Shown here piece by piece: positions 1-13,216 of a stretch of 64,000 nt of DNA. The stretch covers positions 37,318,077-37,382,076 of the forward strand of contig NC_068973.1 of assembly GCF_016808095.1 (NCBI RefSeq), written 5' to 3'. A program made the position numbers and the translations under genes. Within the stretch, counting starts at the first letter, position 1; every line of letters begins with the position of its first letter. Origin of the DNA: Vigna angularis (lineage: Eukaryota; Streptophyta; Magnoliopsida; Fabales; Fabaceae). Under the pieces are notes generated by a model. That model did no database searches and was not told the origin of the DNA. It saw only the letters and a list, made by a program, of their open reading frames with translations.

Positions 1-637
1 GGATGAAAGTCCATCTTTCTCCAACAAAACATTTGCCCAAGGCTCAAGTGTAACTTGTGAATCCATAAATATTCTTTCTCCAAGCAACTGATTATTTTAT
101 ATTCTTTTAATTTAGACCTGATTAATAATACTTATTAAGATGATATTTTTTATTTGTAAGAGTTGTTTGTACAAGCCACTCAAACTTTTTTTAAGCAACT
201 TTCAATGTTATGTTAACACCCCCAGTGGTAAAGTTGCTTGAAGCAACTCTAAATATTTTATAGCATCTCAATTAGAGATGCTCCAACAAAAGTACATTGC
301 TAGCACTCCTTTTATTGAAAATATGCCATTCCACACATGTCACACTAGTTTTTAACAAATCGAGGCACTAATGGAAAATGGGGGAAATGGTGCTGCAGCA
401 AACATTACTGTCTAAAGCAACTATAAAATAAACGGGATCAATCTAAGGAGTAGTAAAACAACATTCAAATAGTGACAGATATAAAGTAGCATAATACCCA
501 GTCAATTCAGGATACTTCTTACTAGACATTGTCATTTATCATATCGGTGGTTTATAGTTATTCACTTGGGAATTCTAAATTTATATGCAAAAGTCATTTG
601 ATTTATAAAACTAGCAACTTTTACAATGATTACTCAC

Positions 638-754
638 AGCATCTTCCATTGTTGCACGCCACCCTTGCATGGATGATAAACCATATCTAAGATGCTCATT
701 TTCACCATCTTCAGAAAACTTTTCAACTTTGGGAGTGCTGAGATATATTCCCAT
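638..754 (-). CDS. Protein phosphatase 2C, first coding exon (partial)
   Basis: This exon encodes 39 residues, beginning MGIYLSTPK and ending [15 protein letters not shown]. That is the N-terminus of the plant PP2C group containing Arabidopsis PP2C 21 (At2g25070) and PP2C 60 (At4g31860), Mg/Mn-dependent serine/threonine phosphatases. The RATMEDA motif carries the Arg and Glu-Asp of PP2C motif 1, which help bind phosphate and metal. The ATG is at 754-752, and the exon ends at a GTGAGT donor (637-632) in phase 0. A CTAATTCAG acceptor lies six bases before the ATG, so the leader is probably spliced. I found no second coding exon in 1-630, so the rest of the gene lies beyond the left edge after a long first intron. 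Family assignment is firm; the paralogue is not resolved. Confidence 0.9.
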
Positions 755-1908
755 TGAGAACTGAATTAGAAAAAAAAACACGCATTAACTTTAATTTCTT
801 AAAGAAGGGAAATAGAAGAAGACTTAAAACAAAAGAAATAATAGATTGAAAAAGCAAGAGTGTCATTGACAATATTACTATGACTGCAAATGCTGCGTAT
901 AACTAAATAGTAATACAACAACTAAACAAACAAATTAACCTATATTTAAGAAACAACGCAAATATAATGCGCAGACTTCATACCAGATGGATATTCCATG
1001 TAATAACCACACAGAAAATAACAGCAACTGCTTTGCAAGAGTACAAAAATAGAAATATCACTGTTTTGGATAAGACATTAGCTCACTTGCATCCAATGTT
1101 TTGAAACCCAAACCGATGAGAAGTTTGGATTCCAATAAATGTAGTCAATAGCACTAAAAGACACCCTGAGGCACTCAAAGGGGTCAGCCTCCCTAGGAAT
1201 GTGTCTGTGGATAACATTAAACAATCTATGAAGGATCAGCCATCCAATTAGCCAACATGATGCAAAACAGGGTAATAATACTAAAGAATCAAGATGTTAA
1301 ATAACTAATCGCTAGACTTTGGGACTCTAACTCCTCAAGGGCGCTTTCTGCCTTTAACTACCTCAGTATACAGAAATAGGTATTGTATTATAACAAACCA
1401 GAGACCAAGCTTGTTCACTGTCTCGTTGGTTAAAACTTAAACAAGCTTCTGGATGGCATGTTCTAGTTTTTAATGTATTGCTTTCGCCATAGTGCCACAG
1501 ATAATACAAAAAAGTATCATATTTGCAGAACTTAAGAAAAAATTATTAAGATAAATGCAAGGAGGAAATTCGGCAATGCTGCATTCCAAGAATGGTTTAG
1601 ACAGAAGATAAGAAAATGATTTTCAAGAAATAAGAAAGGAGACTCCAGCCACCAAAGAGCCATTCAAGCTAATACTAGCAACATATCAGTATTTGAAATT
1701 GCTGCAATTTCTAGGGAATAGAAACTTAATAGTCAGATTCAAGATTAGTGGCTTATTGCTGTTCAAAGAAGTTACATTTCTTATTACTGCTCCTAAATTT
1801 AATTGAATGTGAAGATGCTACTGAGTGCTTCTCCACTCAAGCATTCTCCAGAAAAAGTACATTATTCAACTATATGAAAGAACTAACTGTTCGCAATAAA
1901 AAAAAAGA

Positions 1909-1953
<45 letters not shown>

Positions 1954-2430
1954 ACAATTGTCAATAAATTCGATAAATAGAAGCATGACTTCCTAGAAAT
2001 TGGACGACAAACAGAAGTCATAGTTTAGTGGAGGATGAGTAATAACTTTGAAGAAGAAATTATCTATTTAAATCTGGATTCAGCAAAAGAGTTTCTGAAC
2101 CGATCCACGAGTTTCAACAATCTGGAAAACAATCATAAAAAGAAGAAGAAGAAATTAAGAAGGAAAACAAGAAAAATAGGAGTGCAGATGGAGTTGTGGT
2201 TGGAAATGATAAACTAACAGTTGGAGCAGAAGAGAAAAGGGCAGAATGAATAAAAAGAATCGCAGCAAAACAAAATCTCCGCTCTCAACAGAGAAACAAA
2301 AGAAGAGATCAAGAAGAACAGGCACCTGAATGTGAAGTGAATTGGGAGGAAATGATCGATGACAAATTACGAATTGTGCAGAGTGTGTGCAGAACTCAAG
2401 GTGACTGTTCAAAGGGTAACTCTGTTTTCA
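755..2430 (-). other. PP2C 5' leader and probable leader intron
   Basis: This is the region upstream of the PP2C start. The acceptor at 763-761 implies an intron in the 5' UTR. The upstream leader exon is probably within about 2150-2420, where the minus strand is pyrimidine-rich with CTT/TCT runs typical of plant leaders. I could not fix its donor. No coding region on either strand is convincing. Confidence 0.4.
1908..1953. repeat. Compound (AT)n(GT)n microsatellite
   Basis: About 12 AT units followed directly by about 11 TG units, within the presumed PP2C leader intron. Confidence 0.95.
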
Positions 2431-5400
2431 TTATTCTCTCTTGGATTCTCTTTGTTCTTATCCCTTTCTTCTTTTCTTCTTTTGTTTCAACTATTATAGA
2501 CAAAATACAAAACAAATAAACAGATAAATAAATTATAATAATAAAAGAGAAAAACTAATATGCTTAAATCTTTTGGTGATTACAAATCAGAGCGTTGAGG
2601 CAAATCCATGGCCCGGATTTGACTCCGGCCTTTTGATTCGATCTGATTCGCTGTTCGAATATGACGTTATTCTTTATCTCATAATGACTTTCTAAGAACA
2701 AATATACATGTACCTTCACTTAACCTTATTGATAATTTATTACTAATCATGTAGTGTAGGTTATATAATATGACTTATTCATCACGGAAAATAATTATTA
2801 TCATTTTACAGATTTTGAAAGCACATAAAAGTGAGTATTTTTTTTTCTGTTAACATATAATTAATATTTTATATTTTATAAGAAAAATATAATTGTCATT
2901 CGTTGCTAAATATAAAATTTATTATAATCTTTTTAATGATAAAAACAAAAGAAAGTAAATTCTAAAGAGAGCTTCTGGGTAAAGACAGTAGTTTTACTAA
3001 GGGACAAATTAATTAAATGCATGTGTGAAATTTGAGGCTGTTTAATAAAATGATTAAAACACTTATTCCAAATTTAATAAAGTAATAAATATTCGAATAT
3101 TTTGAAATTCTGTTTAAATTTCTGTAGACATTTTTTATTTGTGACGTGAGATAACTCTGAGTAGTTGTGTGATATTGGAAGGTATTTATTTTATTGTGAA
3201 ATATTAAGAAAACTAATAAAAGAAATATCATGTGAAAATATGGAAAGATAACCTCGAATTATCGAGTGACATAGTGTAAGAAGATAGTTTCTTTATAAAT
3301 TAAGTGTTATAAGGAATTTAAATTTAAAAGATGAAATTTAATAATTGCTTTTTTATGCTAAATATGTTTTTATTAATTGATATTAATAGTGAGCAAATAT
3401 CTCCTCCCTTTCCTTTGTTATGGTTTTGTCAAATTAATTATTGAAAATAACTTTTTAATGAAAAAAATTGAAATTTTCGTGTGTGTGTGTGTTGGCAAGA
3501 CTTATTCTGTAAGTTTATTTTAGGTTCATGTTATTTACAACAGAAATGTTATAACAAATAAACTTTTAGAAATGTGGTAAAAATATTACGTGTTTATATA
3601 AGTTTTGTTATTCTTGTATCTTTAAAACTTTGTTTTTTATATGTTAATATGGAAAAAAATGAATTACAACAAACAGAAAAAAAAATTATTAATGAATTAT
3701 TGACCTTTAATAAAAAATTATTTAACTTAAAACTGTTACAAAAAATATATTTGTAAGAAATAATAAATCTTAAAAAGTAATCAAAATAAAATAAAACTTC
3801 AAGAATAATAAATTTTAAGATTAATTATAATAAATTTGAAATTTAATGTGTCTGACTTTGTTAAAATAAAACTTTGGATCAATTACTTGATTTAAAATTT
3901 ACTTAGTTTCAAACATAATGTAATAAGTTGTGTATTCTCAAGAACTAAAATAGTAGTTTATTAAAAGAAAAACATTATTATCCGGTCGTATGAGTTTTTT
4001 CGTTTTTATTTCATAACATTTGTTTTGGGTCTTCATACTTAAAAGTATGTGAAAAAAATAAAATAAAATTGACAAAAAATAAAAAACGTTATTTTTTTAA
4101 AATCTAGAAGAAATAGTCGGTTTTGCATGCTATTTTGAAAAAGAATTTCTATTTCAAATCGATATATATTAATGTCAAGTCTACTAATCAGAGTAAGAGT
4201 TATAGTTAAATAAAATCTGCAACAATTAATTTTTTAAATAACTTTTAAACTTCGTATTAACCAAAAATAAGAGTTCCTGAAATTTTTCTCTGAAATATAT
4301 ATACGTCTTTAAGTTTAATTTTTACATCATAACATTATTTTTCAAAGACAGCATTTTATCAAATATTAGATAGTCACAAAGTTTGTATTCAACATTTTGT
4401 TCCACGATTTCTTCTAAGTAACGAATAATGTAAATATTCTATGCTTTCTTTCTCTATATAGATATTTTGTGAGATTTCAAAAACAAAACGGTGATAAGGA
4501 CTATGCCTAAAAACTGTTGACAAGGTAGCAAATAATATTTTATAGCAACCTGACTTTATTGATAAACGTTACAAAGTGCTCAACTTTTGAATATTTATGG
4601 CGATGAGCCTATAAAACCGATTTAGAAGATAAGAATTAACAATTTTTTTTTAATTTTAAAATGTAAGATTAAAAATACAATTAACTAATAAAGTAGAGTT
4701 ATTATATTAATTAATCCGTAGCATGACTTTATCGGGAATCTTCATCTTTTTGATTAACAGTTTTGAGTGTATGGGCAAGTTGAGGCAAATGAAAAAGACA
4801 AATAATAAATAAACAATTTACCTTAACAAACGTGCAGAAGCCCTTTTTTTCTGGCTCAAAAGGAAACGAAACACAGTTGAATTATTAATAAATTGCTTAA
4901 AGTGATGAATCATCGATTTACTTCTATAATTAGCAATGTGAAGATTTTTAAGATATATAATTGTGTGAAAAGGTATAAGATCTACCTGGTAATTTGAAGC
5001 AGGATATTCTTTTCTTATGTAATAATATAATAATAAAAAAGTTTAAAAATATTCACAATTCCTTTGCAACTTGCAAGTCGCATTTGTGTGTGACACGTGT
5101 CACAGAAAATCAAACAAAATTTATTAATTGGGAGAATCTTATCTGGGTGTGTTGCTTGCTCAACATGTTCATCGTATAAAATACGTATCACCTAATATTT
5201 GGCGTATCGTATAGTATGATATTTTATGTCGCATACAACTACGTGTACAAAATTTTGTTCTATAAATATATTATATTTTTGTCAATTATCTCAGATTGGG
5301 TTGCAGCATTCTTTGATTTCTCTCGTGGTTTCATTAATTCTCATTTTTCAATAATGCAGAGAAAGTGAATGAGTTGAATGTGTTATTTTAGGATGCTACG

Positions 5401-6083
5401 TGAGATTTTTTTGGCGTATTTGATGGGAGATTCTAATTGATTAAAAATAATAAGTGAATATAAATTTATTTTAATAAAATCGGATTGAGTTTAAAAATTA
5501 TTTTTTAATATAACATTAAAGTCATTTAAAATTTTATTTAAAAGATTTATCGGTGGGAGAAATATACGATAAAGAGATTTGATATCCATACTTAATCTGA
5601 AACTTAATATGTCTGTAAGAAGATATGCGTTAAAAATCCATAAATATTTAATTCAAACTTACATTGGAAATAGACTTCATCGAACTAAAAGACTAGTGAA
5701 ACACGTGATTATTAATATGAATTTCTTTTAGTTTTTAATTTTTTTCATAATTTTTATATTTCTTTAATTTAAATGTATGGTTACAAAAGTAACTTTAATG
5801 TTTATATTTAACATATAATATTATGTTAAAATTCATTATTGATTGTGCATTTTTTTTTTTTCAAAAACTCCGTTGTATAATATAAAGTTTATTATTAGCA
5901 TATAGTGTTACGTTTTGTTATGTCCGTTTTCATTTTCGAGTTTTTATGGCTTTTCAATCCTAGTAAATAGTAAATCGTGTGAAATAATCAAAGAGGAAGA
6001 AATCGATTCTGATTCTTTTGCAGCAGATGGATAGCAGAATCTGGAGATGGAAAAGAAGAATGTACAGTTGAGTGATGTGGTTT
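2431..6083. other. Intergenic, A+T-rich
   Basis: This stretch lies between the PP2C promoter side and the 3' end of the Myb/SANT gene. It is very A+T-rich, and the short ORFs lack codon structure or recognisable motifs. The PP2C promoter should lie near 2431-2700. The only structured site I saw is the palindrome at 5089-5104. Confidence 0.5.
5089..5104. promoter_or_regulatory. 16-bp perfect palindrome centred on a G-box
   Basis: The sequence TGTGACACGTGTCACA is fully palindromic and contains CACGTG at 5094-5099, the G-box core bound by bZIP and bHLH factors. It sits in A+T-rich intergenic DNA about 2.7 kb from the nearest likely promoter (PP2C), so function is uncertain. Confidence 0.4.
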
Positions 6084-9000
6084 TTACTGTCGAAGCTTTC
6101 TAAGCAACCACTTCTTTCTCAAAGAAGTGTCCAAAGCTAAAAATATCTTTGCCTTCGTCTCATCTTCCAACAGATCAGAAGCATCCATTACTAACTCCTC
6201 ATCTATGTCAGGCATAGCCTGAAGAACACTCAAAGCATCTTCAAATGATGAATTGCTGTTCTCTCTCTTATTCATCAGTGCCTTCACAGCACTAGCCATC
6301 TCAGACAAAGCTTCTTTCATTCGCAGCTTCTTTTTGTGAAGTGTCGAGTCTCTAGACATCATCGTACCAGGCCTTTTCCTGACATGGTGTGTCATTGGTT
6401 TTTCTCTGTCTTGGATCGATGTTTCATTGTTACTAGCCACATCTAAATTTCCATTTGTTTCAACGGCCACAATGTCAATTTCATTGCTGCCACTCACCAC
6501 CAAATTCCCAAATGATTCCTCACCATCATTTTCCCTTCCCCTTCCCAGATCTTGCTCTGATATGTCAACATTGATGATATCAACCAAATCTTCAGACGTT
6601 TCATCCAAACCCATGTCAATGGTAAAATAATCTTCTTCCTTCAAGTGAAGCTGCTCCAGATTACTCACTTTGACATTTGATATTTCCATTACTTTGTTTC
6701 CGAAAATCTTGCATAAATCATGGAAAAGATACAAACACTTGTTTTTATATGAGATGGCATCTGGATGATCCTGCAAACATCATTCAGCAACAAGTTGTAA
6801 TCATAATATTTTGAAGAGACGGCATTTGAAAACTATTCCACCAATAGACCTCTATGCAAGCTAACACAATCAAGAAGATGGGATACTTGGAAGTGGGGAA
6901 GAGTACTCAAACAAATAACATAAATTGAGAAAAATGCAGGAGAGATGATATCATGGTTATTTTGAATATTTTTATGGTTTATGCACACTATGTAAATATA
7001 AATACTAAAATATTAATGACATTCATAATGAACAACAAAAAGTCATAGGTGTTTTCAATCAAACATTCAAGTAAATATCCACTAAATCAAATATAAGTTC
7101 CCCAAACAGGAATCATTAATTATCAATCATGATCTTCTAAACTCAATACTTCTTTATAATTTTTTCACTACAGAACGATTTCATTTTTGAAAATTGAAAA
7201 CTTAAAAGTAGGCCCCCAAAAGACCCAATGTTTCTGTTCACGGGGCTATTTTGGAACTAACACATAGAGCTGCTATTTAAAATGCTAGATGATATCAAAA
7301 GAATGCTGTCAAGGGAGAGAGGACCAAACCTTAATATATGCATCCCAGACATCATCCTCAGCAATTATTGTTTGTAGGGTTTCATTCCATGCAAACTCAC
7401 TGTGACTGAGAATGTTGTAGATGTCATCATGTTTCTTCATCAAGCATAAATATTGATCCATTAGAACCTTCTTATCAGATTGGAGTCCCCATCTACCGTT
7501 GAATGTTTGGGCAACATGCATCCAAGCTTCCTCATTGAATAGATTTTCAATCCCATTTCCATTATTTACTTGCTCAATCATAAGGTCAACAAAACAGCGT
7601 TCCATTGATTCTGTCCACTCTACTGTAGAACCAGCATCATAATTTGAGAAAACGTCATTCTTCTGTTCACCTAAACGAGAAATATCCATAAGAATATGGA
7701 ACACCATCTAAATTTACAAGGAAAACACTTGATTCACAGAAAAAGGGAATGCATTTTACCCTGTGAAGTATAGTGATGACAAAGTGATAAATGAGAGATA
7801 TTCAAGGTCAACAATTGCCCAACTTCCTATCAAAGAATAACAGTGTGTTTTGGTGGTAGATGTGTTACAATAGGATACAACAAGACATGGGATTCTCTTT
7901 TATATTTGAAGCATCTGAAGGAAAGAAAATAAAAAAACAGGATTTTCCCTTCCATCTTCACAGGAAAAAACAAATACAACTACCTAAGATTAACTGGTTA
8001 AATCAATTTGGTATAGACTTTGAACATCCCATTGGCCAGGAACAAAAGAAAAGAGCAAAGGAAGGAATGCATGGTTGCCACTTGCCCTTGAGCTTTGTCA
8101 TATTGAATTTGCAAAAAATTTTGGTTGTATATAAGAGAAAAAATTATCAGCAGAAAAAGAAGTTTTAAACCGTTGGAAGCTTAAACCAACAGATAGTTGG
8201 GGATGTAAAGGGTAATAATAAATACATTCATGCCACACTCAATAATCTACCACCCTGTGTTGTCCAAGATAATGTCTTACTGTAGCAAGTAATGTGAAAA
8301 AGAAACTTGCTATCAATGTCGGTAATTCTCTAGTTAGATGTGCATTATGTGCTAAATAAAGATATCTTATATCGGTACCTTTCGCTCCAAATATTATACA
8401 CAATTTCCCATAGTCAGGCAAGGTTTTAACTCTAAGTGATCGAGCTTCAGGGTGTGCCTGCATAAATTATATGTTAACTTGTTAATAGAACAATAAGTTA
8501 CAAGACAACTGATCAGAGAGGAAAATGAGTCAGTCACCTTAGTATATGAATCCCAAACATGATCCTCTGCATCAATCATTTCTCTTGTATCATCCCATGA
8601 GAACCCATCATGCTGAAGAAGATGGTCTACATCATTGAACTGTTTCCTCAAATGTTTGTAACGATTCTTCAGAACATCTTTGTCATATTGAGAATTGAAT
8701 TGTTCATTGAAAGATGTAATCATGTCATTCCATGCCTGGGAAATGAATGTCTGCCCAAGTCTATTTCCATGTTTGACTTGGTCCAATAACAAGTTAATGA
8801 GGCATCTGTCCATTGGGGGTGTCCAATATGTTCTAGTTCGGTCAGTGCCACTTGGGTTGCGACTTCCTTTTACTTCACCTTCAGGGAAATGATCACAGAG
8901 GTAACTACTAAGTTCTCCAGAGATCTTAAGGCCTAAAATATGAATTATAGCATATTCAATATATGACAAAAGCAAAGGGATCCCATATACAATCTACCCA

Positions 9001-10772
9001 TGCTAGCTATGTAGCTTCTTCAAACATTCTCGCATCTCAATTAGATTCATAAATACAAGTTTCTGAGAAGATAAAAATATAAAACATCTATAGACCAAAC
9101 ATGTCTTTGGTATTTCCATGTAGCTAATACATCTGAAGTGACAAATTGACAATGCTACAATTGCAACAAGGGGGTCTGAAATTCCCTTTCGGAGTTGAAA
9201 TTTAAAAACCCACAAGTTCCAAACAAATTCATTTCTTCAATATTTTTATGTTCAGTTGCACGCACCTCCGTACAAGTATAATATATAGGACGATTCTTAG
9301 TTTTTGCATGACCGATATGGAGCAAATTGTTGATATTTTTTTAGAAAATGCAGGAAAACAACGTAATAAATTGAACAGGGTGATGAAAGCTTTTCATTGA
9401 TACACACCGTCCTTTGTTTCTTCTGATATGACATCTTCGTGATTTTTCTCCGGTTGCAAATTACTGATCTCATTTTCAGACACGTTTCTGAATATTAATT
9501 CTAAATCACGATAGTTTGGCAAAGTTTTCGATCTATATATTCGTGCATGCGGATGTGCCTACAAGAGTTTTAAGTCAATCAGTGCCAAGAATCACGTATA
9601 TCATATACTCACTCTTCTTGACCGCATACCTTGACATAAGAATCCCAGATATCATCATCAGCCAAAAGCATTTGTTGTTGTTCATTCCACGAAAAGCCTT
9701 GTTTTACAAGATTTGTTATATCTCGGTAGTATTTCAACAGTTTCTTGAACCGATTCTTTAAAACCCTTCTACCATGCTGACATCCAAACTTAGAATTGAA
9801 AATGGCTAGCATATCTGTCCAAGCTTTTTTATTGAATCCATTGTCCACTCGATTGCCCCTACTCAACTGATCAACCATAAGCTCTATAAACAACTGGTCC
9901 ATAGAAGCAGTCCAATCCGTCCTGGTACGCTCAGAACTTGGTACAGCAACGGTTCCTGTTGCATCAACTACATGTCGCAGAAAACATAATTAACATCAGC
10001 TCCCATTTCTACAGAACAATTAACCGATTCCCTTGCACATGTTGCATTTATCACCGGAAAAAATGCTGTAAACAAAAGAAAATAGTACAAATAGTGAGAG
10101 CTTACGGGGTTTTTGTGGTGTCAACCAATAAAATATTCTTCTGTTTGTTCAAGTTTGTTTATTTTTACAATAAACACTTTAAACATCATACTTTACATGA
10201 TTTTTTATTTGTCGACATTAAGTTGACTTTAACTTAATCTCTATTATATGCATAGGGTGGAAGCAATACTCACCCAAATGCAGTCCTAGCAATTTATCAT
10301 CAAGGCGTACATCATGGCTAGATAAACTATATCTTCCGTCAGCAACAACGTTGCCATATATGACACACAAATCATCAAAGTTCAACACTGCTTTTGTCCT
10401 GTAGCATCTAGTATCAGGGTGAGATTTCAAATAAACATCCCAAACAGAATCATCATCAGCCACAACCATTTGCCGGGCAGCATCCCACGAAAAACCGAAT
10501 TGAGAAAGAAGACTCTTGACATCATTGAACTGCTTCCACAAATTGGTATACCGAGTTTTCAGGACATCTTTGTCGAACTGTGAACCAAAGTTAGCATTGA
10601 ACGAGTTGAGCATGTCTGTCCAAGCTTGTTTGTTGAAAGTGTGGCCAACCCTGTTCCCTCTCTGCAAATGCTCCAACATGAGATCAATGAAGTAGCGTTC
10701 CATCAATGGAGTCCAATGCATCCTTGATCGTTCGGTTCCATTGCTTAAACAACTCTGGCTTTGGCCACTCAT
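6084..10772 (-). CDS. Four-module Myb/SANT-like DNA-binding protein (LIMYB/At2g24960 type)
   Basis: I join seven exons: 10274-10772, 9630-9967, 9408-9558, 8538-8932, 8379-8457, 7330-7670 and 6084-6770. Together they give about 829 aa with all phases consistent. Four Myb/SANT-like (Myb_DNA-bind_3) domains begin near residues 20, 185, 366 and 506. Each opens W-T-x-x-M-(D/E)-R/Q and ends in a (V/I)WD-x-Y-(V/I/L/T)K segment; modules 1, 2 and 3 then carry an HP-x-(A/T)-R stretch ending (I/V)-(F/Y)-G or similar. The last exon supplies HPDA, an acidic region, a basic KK-x-R segment and a conserved-looking C-terminal helix pair (KAKIFLALDTSLRKKWLLRKL). The family is nuclear and DNA-binding; LIMYB itself binds ribosomal protein L10 and represses translation-related genes. 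An upstream in-frame TTG at 10796 was rejected in favour of ATG 10772. The donor of exon 5 (GTACCG) is weak, and the reading frame stays open and coding-like beyond it. Confidence 0.88.
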
Positions 10773-11737
10773 TATTTGTTGCTTACCAAACACCAAAGTT
10801 GTGTGTATTTTTCAGGAACAACAGTGCCCTCATACATAACATGCATTTGGGAGCAACAAAATCACGACTTTGGAGTTTGAGCATAAAAGGGGTGGGAAAA
10901 GTTTGGGGCTTTTACAGTGGCGATGATGTGAGTCAACTTAGAGGGAGTGAGTCCAAGTTTGTGCAATATTGAAATCTTAACCCTAATCCAGAATAAGGGA
11001 TGAAACCCCACTCAGCATTCACCGGTTGTTTGGCTATAGCTGCATTTATAAACATGGGCTTGGGTTTGTGCATTAACATAGAACTGAACTCATCAAAAGG
11101 CTTTTTCTTCCTGTACCCCCATAACTCTTAACCCCACCCCGATAATTTTAAAATGATGACTCTCTTACTTTTGTAAACTTTTGTTTTATGTATTCTGAAA
11201 ATTTTTCAGATTAAGCTTTACAAAGTATGATTTTTAAAACAGAATTTTCATAATAGAACTTTTGAAATAGAGTTTTCGAAACATTTTCTTCCAAACACAA
11301 CATACTTTTTGAAAAAAGGTTTTTTGAAATATAATTTTCAAAACAAATTTCCTGAAACAATACGTTCTTTTATCAAACAAGCTTTGAATAATATATATAA
11401 TACACCTTGGAACAAGTTTTTCAAAACTAATATGATATTTTTCGAGATGAACTTTTCAAAATAAAATTTTTAGAATAAATTTTTCAAAATAGATATAATA
11501 ATTTTCAGAGTTATTTTTTATTTATATAGCTCTCTCTCTCTCTTTCTTCTCTTGTCAAAGAGTGATTTCCTACTAACCTGTCGTCAGAACAAAAAATGCT
11601 ATAAATCAAAATGTTGTGCGTAACAATTTGATGTGACAATATTCCAATGGAATAAAGGATAATAATAATGCATGTATGAAGAATGTAGCCCAAGAAAAAG
11701 AATAATAAAGAGAAGTGGTGACGTTTATCTATTTATT
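10773..11737. other. Upstream region of the Myb/SANT gene
   Basis: This holds the leader and promoter side of the minus-strand Myb/SANT gene (about 10773-11100), then A+T-rich DNA with repeated TTTTCAAAA/TTTTGAAA words between about 11200 and 11510. A short CT run lies at 11531-11543. I see no gene. Confidence 0.4.
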
Positions 11738-12191
11738 TTAGGCTGTGTTCTTTTTAAGGGATTTAAGGGAGATGATTTGGGGGAGATGATTTGAGTGGAT
11801 TTGAGTGGATTTGAGGGTAATTTTTTTGTTGTTTTTTTGAGTGGATTTGAGGTTAATTGAGAGTGGATTTGGAAGGAAAGTTTGTGAGAATTAGTGTAGG
11901 ATTTGATTGATGTGATTGATTTTAAAAATTAGTTTAATTGGTAGAAAATATAGATTACCAAATTGCCCTTCTTATAAAAGTATTATAAAATGTTATTTTG
12001 TAATGTTATATTTAACGGTAAAAAAGTTTATAAAGATATAAAAAATTATTAATAATTGTTAAAAATATTGTTTAAAAATTATAAAAGTTATAATGTAGTA
12101 AAATAAATATATTTTAAAATGTTTAGGGAAATTTTAACATAATTTAAGATTTCAAAGTCACATACAAACCACAATAAAGACATTGAAGTGA

Positions 12192-13216
12192 GGGTGTTGA
12201 AAAAAGGGTCTGGTAATCGTTTACACCATTCTTGTAAACGATTACCCGAGAGAAAATTGGATTTTGTACAGAAAGTCCAACACAGGTACTCAGTCAGGTG
12301 AACAGGGGTCACCATTAAAAAAAAATGTGACTTTTATGCAATTCTGCACCTGTCTGAGGCTGGTCCAGGTGTTTCAGTGCTGGGATAGGGTGGTTGGTGA
12401 TGTGATGTGAGACCAAGGAGTGTGGGGTGACCCCTCATCAGTTGGAGGAGCAAGGTGTGCAAGGGATGAGTGAGGGTGTTGAAAAAAGGGTCTGGTAATC
12501 GTTTACACAAACCCTGTAAACGATTACCCGAGAGAAAATTGGAATTTGTACAGAAAGTCCAACACAGGTACTCAGTCAGGTGAACAGGGGTCACCATTGA
12601 AAAAAGAAGTGACTTTTAGGCACTTTTTCACTTGTCTTAGGATGTTCCTTGTGTTTCAGTGGTGGGAGAGGGAGGTTAGTGATGTGATTATGTCCCAATG
12701 ATGGAGGAAAGTGATGTTTTGGCACCCCATGATGGAGGAAAGAAACAATGTTTATGAGATGAGCAACTTGAGTGAGATAACATGCTGTCAACTTTGACCT
12801 TTGCTGGCTATTTTACTGATAACTTTTCCCACCCACCTCCAAATGATGTGATTCTTTTTTTATTAGAAACTAGACTCAAAAATCTTTCCAATGACTACTA
12901 ATTTGTAATTTTTGGACATCTGAGTTGGTACAGTTTATTGTTTCAAGTTAGCGTTTCATATATTTTTGCCAACTCTGACCTTTGCTTGTTCTTTTGCTCA
13001 TAACTTTCTCCACCGAACTCCAAATGAGTTGATTCTTGTTTTGTTGGAATCTATACTCAAAGACCTTTCAAATTATGCCTTAGAAATCAAATTTACACCT
13101 TCTTTGACACTGTAATCGATTACAAGGACACTGTAAACGATTACCCGAGAGAAAATTGGATTTTGTACAGAAAGTCCAACACATGTACTCAGTCAGGTGA
13201 ACAGGGGTCACCATTG
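12192..13216. repeat. Three copies of a ~110-125-bp repeat within the Harbinger-like element
   Basis: Near-identical segments lie at about 12192-12316, 12474-12599 and 13125-13216. Each runs from TGTAAACGATTACCCGAGAG through a stretch containing GTACAGAAAGTCCAACACA to GTGAACAGGGGTCACCATT. Copies 1 and 2 also share GAGGGTGTTGAAAAAAGGGT upstream. The downstream flanks stay similar as far as GTTTCAGTG or GTTTTAGTGGTGGGA. A second duplicated unit lies at about 12787-12900 and 12968-13080, sharing the word CTCCAAATGA. Confidence 0.85.

Noticed and set aside
7860..8168. 102-aa plus-strand ORF
   Set aside because: It lies in an intron of the Myb/SANT gene on the opposite strand and has no recognisable motif.
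10773..10796. Upstream TTG start for the Myb/SANT protein
   Set aside because: It is not an ATG, and the family does not need the extra eight residues; ATG 10772 is the first good start.
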